Below, one piece after another: positions 13,356 through 13,605 of a stretch of 13,605 bases of DNA. The notes under the pieces were generated by a model, which had not been told where the DNA came from, made no database searches, and worked only from the letters and a program-made list of their open reading frames with translations. How positions within the stretch are numbered: the first letter of the stretch is position 1; each line of letters starts with the position of its first letter. Source of the DNA: Oscillospiraceae bacterium (GTDB lineage: Bacteria > Bacillota > Clostridia > Oscillospirales > Oscillospiraceae); contig JAQVYO010000032.1 of NCBI GenBank assembly GCA_028708585.1, positions 1-13,605 of the forward strand, given 5' to 3'. A program made the position numbers and the translations under genes.

Positions 13356-13605
13356 ATGCATGCAATTATTGAAACAGGCGGAAAGCAGTATAAGGTGACG
13401 GAGGGCGACACCCTGTTTATTGAGCGGCTCGATGCCGAAGCCGGAACTGCCGTTACGTTTGACAAGGTGCTTGCGGTACTGGATGGAGACAAACAGACCT
13501 TTGGCGCCCCGTTGGTCAATGGCGCAAAAGTGGATGCCACCGTTCTTAAAAACGGAAAGAACAAAAAAATTCGGATTTTTAAGTATAATCCCAAAAAAGG
13601 GTATC
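13356..13605 (+). CDS. rplU: 50S ribosomal protein L21, N-terminal part (runs off the window)
   Basis: The ATG at 13356 opens a frame of 83 codons to the window end, beginning MHAIIETGGKQYKVTEGD, the diagnostic start of bacterial L21. VTFDKVLAVLDGDKQTFGAPLV and KNKKIRIFKYNPKKGY also match the family. L21 (about 100 residues in full) binds 23S rRNA near L20. About 20 residues, including the typical RQ/H-rich C-terminus, lie outside. The RBS AGAGGTG ends seven bases upstream. In Bacillota rplU is usually followed by a small protease gene (ysxB/prp) and rpmA (L27), which would lie beyond this window. Expression probably depends on the perfect promoter and the structured leader. Confidence 0.97.
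   Translation, partial: MHAIIETGGKQYKVTEGDTLFIERLDAEAGTAVTFDKVLAVLDGDKQTFGAPLVNGAKVDATVLKNGKNKKIRIFKYNPKKGY

Noticed and set aside
12773..13594. 273-codon minus-strand frame across rpiB and rplU
   Set aside because: Runs antisense through two well-identified genes, the consensus promoter and the leader; no family resemblance.

Overview
The window looks like a chromosomal stretch from a low-to-medium GC Gram-positive bacterium of the Clostridia (Bacillota), plausibly an Oscillospirales-type gut organism. The evidence is the hrcA-grpE-dnaK-dnaJ order, a perfect CIRCE operator, a DnaK without the long insert of Gram-negative DnaK, sigma-A promoters with AGGAGG-type ribosome binding sites, a VanW-family wall protein, and an SLH-domain surface protein. 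The taxonomic placement is inference. I see no IS element, phage gene, CRISPR array, tRNA or rRNA.

Layout. (1) 1-589: the first 19 codons of methionyl-tRNA synthetase (metG) on the minus strand with RBS and promoter. Next come a hairpin terminator with U-tracts on both strands (247-290), two further hairpins (291-305 and 306-355), and about 230 bp with no convincing gene. (2) 590-4471: a divergent cell-envelope pair. A membrane-anchored VanW/YoaR-like protein is on the minus strand. A secreted protein with a transglutaminase-like fold, a BIG2 domain and three SLH domains is on the plus strand; two of its three catalytic residues are replaced. (3) 4528-9828: the class I heat-shock operon hrcA-grpE-dnaK-dnaJ, with a sigma-A promoter, a CIRCE operator over the transcription start, and an intrinsic terminator after dnaJ. 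The hrcA-grpE and dnaK-dnaJ gaps carry strong hairpins without U-tracts. The dnaK-dnaJ gap is unusually long (311 bp). (4) 9832-11777: a GT39/PMT-type protein O-mannosyltransferase-like membrane enzyme with its own promoter. (5) 11877-13147: a PHP-domain phosphoesterase (HisJ-like) followed closely by rpiB. (6) 13237-13605: a perfect-consensus promoter, a structured leader consistent with the L21 autoregulatory leader, and the first 83 codons of rplU.

How the parts fit. HrcA represses its own operon at CIRCE, and GrpE and DnaJ are the DnaK cochaperones. The VanW and SLH proteins both sit outside the membrane and may share a divergent control region. The PMT-like enzyme could modify Ser/Thr/Pro-rich exported proteins, such as the VanW tail, but that link is speculative. 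I found no clearly new multi-gene system. The points most worth following are the probably inactive transglutaminase on the SLH protein, the structured dnaK-dnaJ spacer with a small ORF ending at the dnaJ RBS, the stacked hairpins after the VanW gene, and the VanW gene's best start signal lying in the wrong frame.
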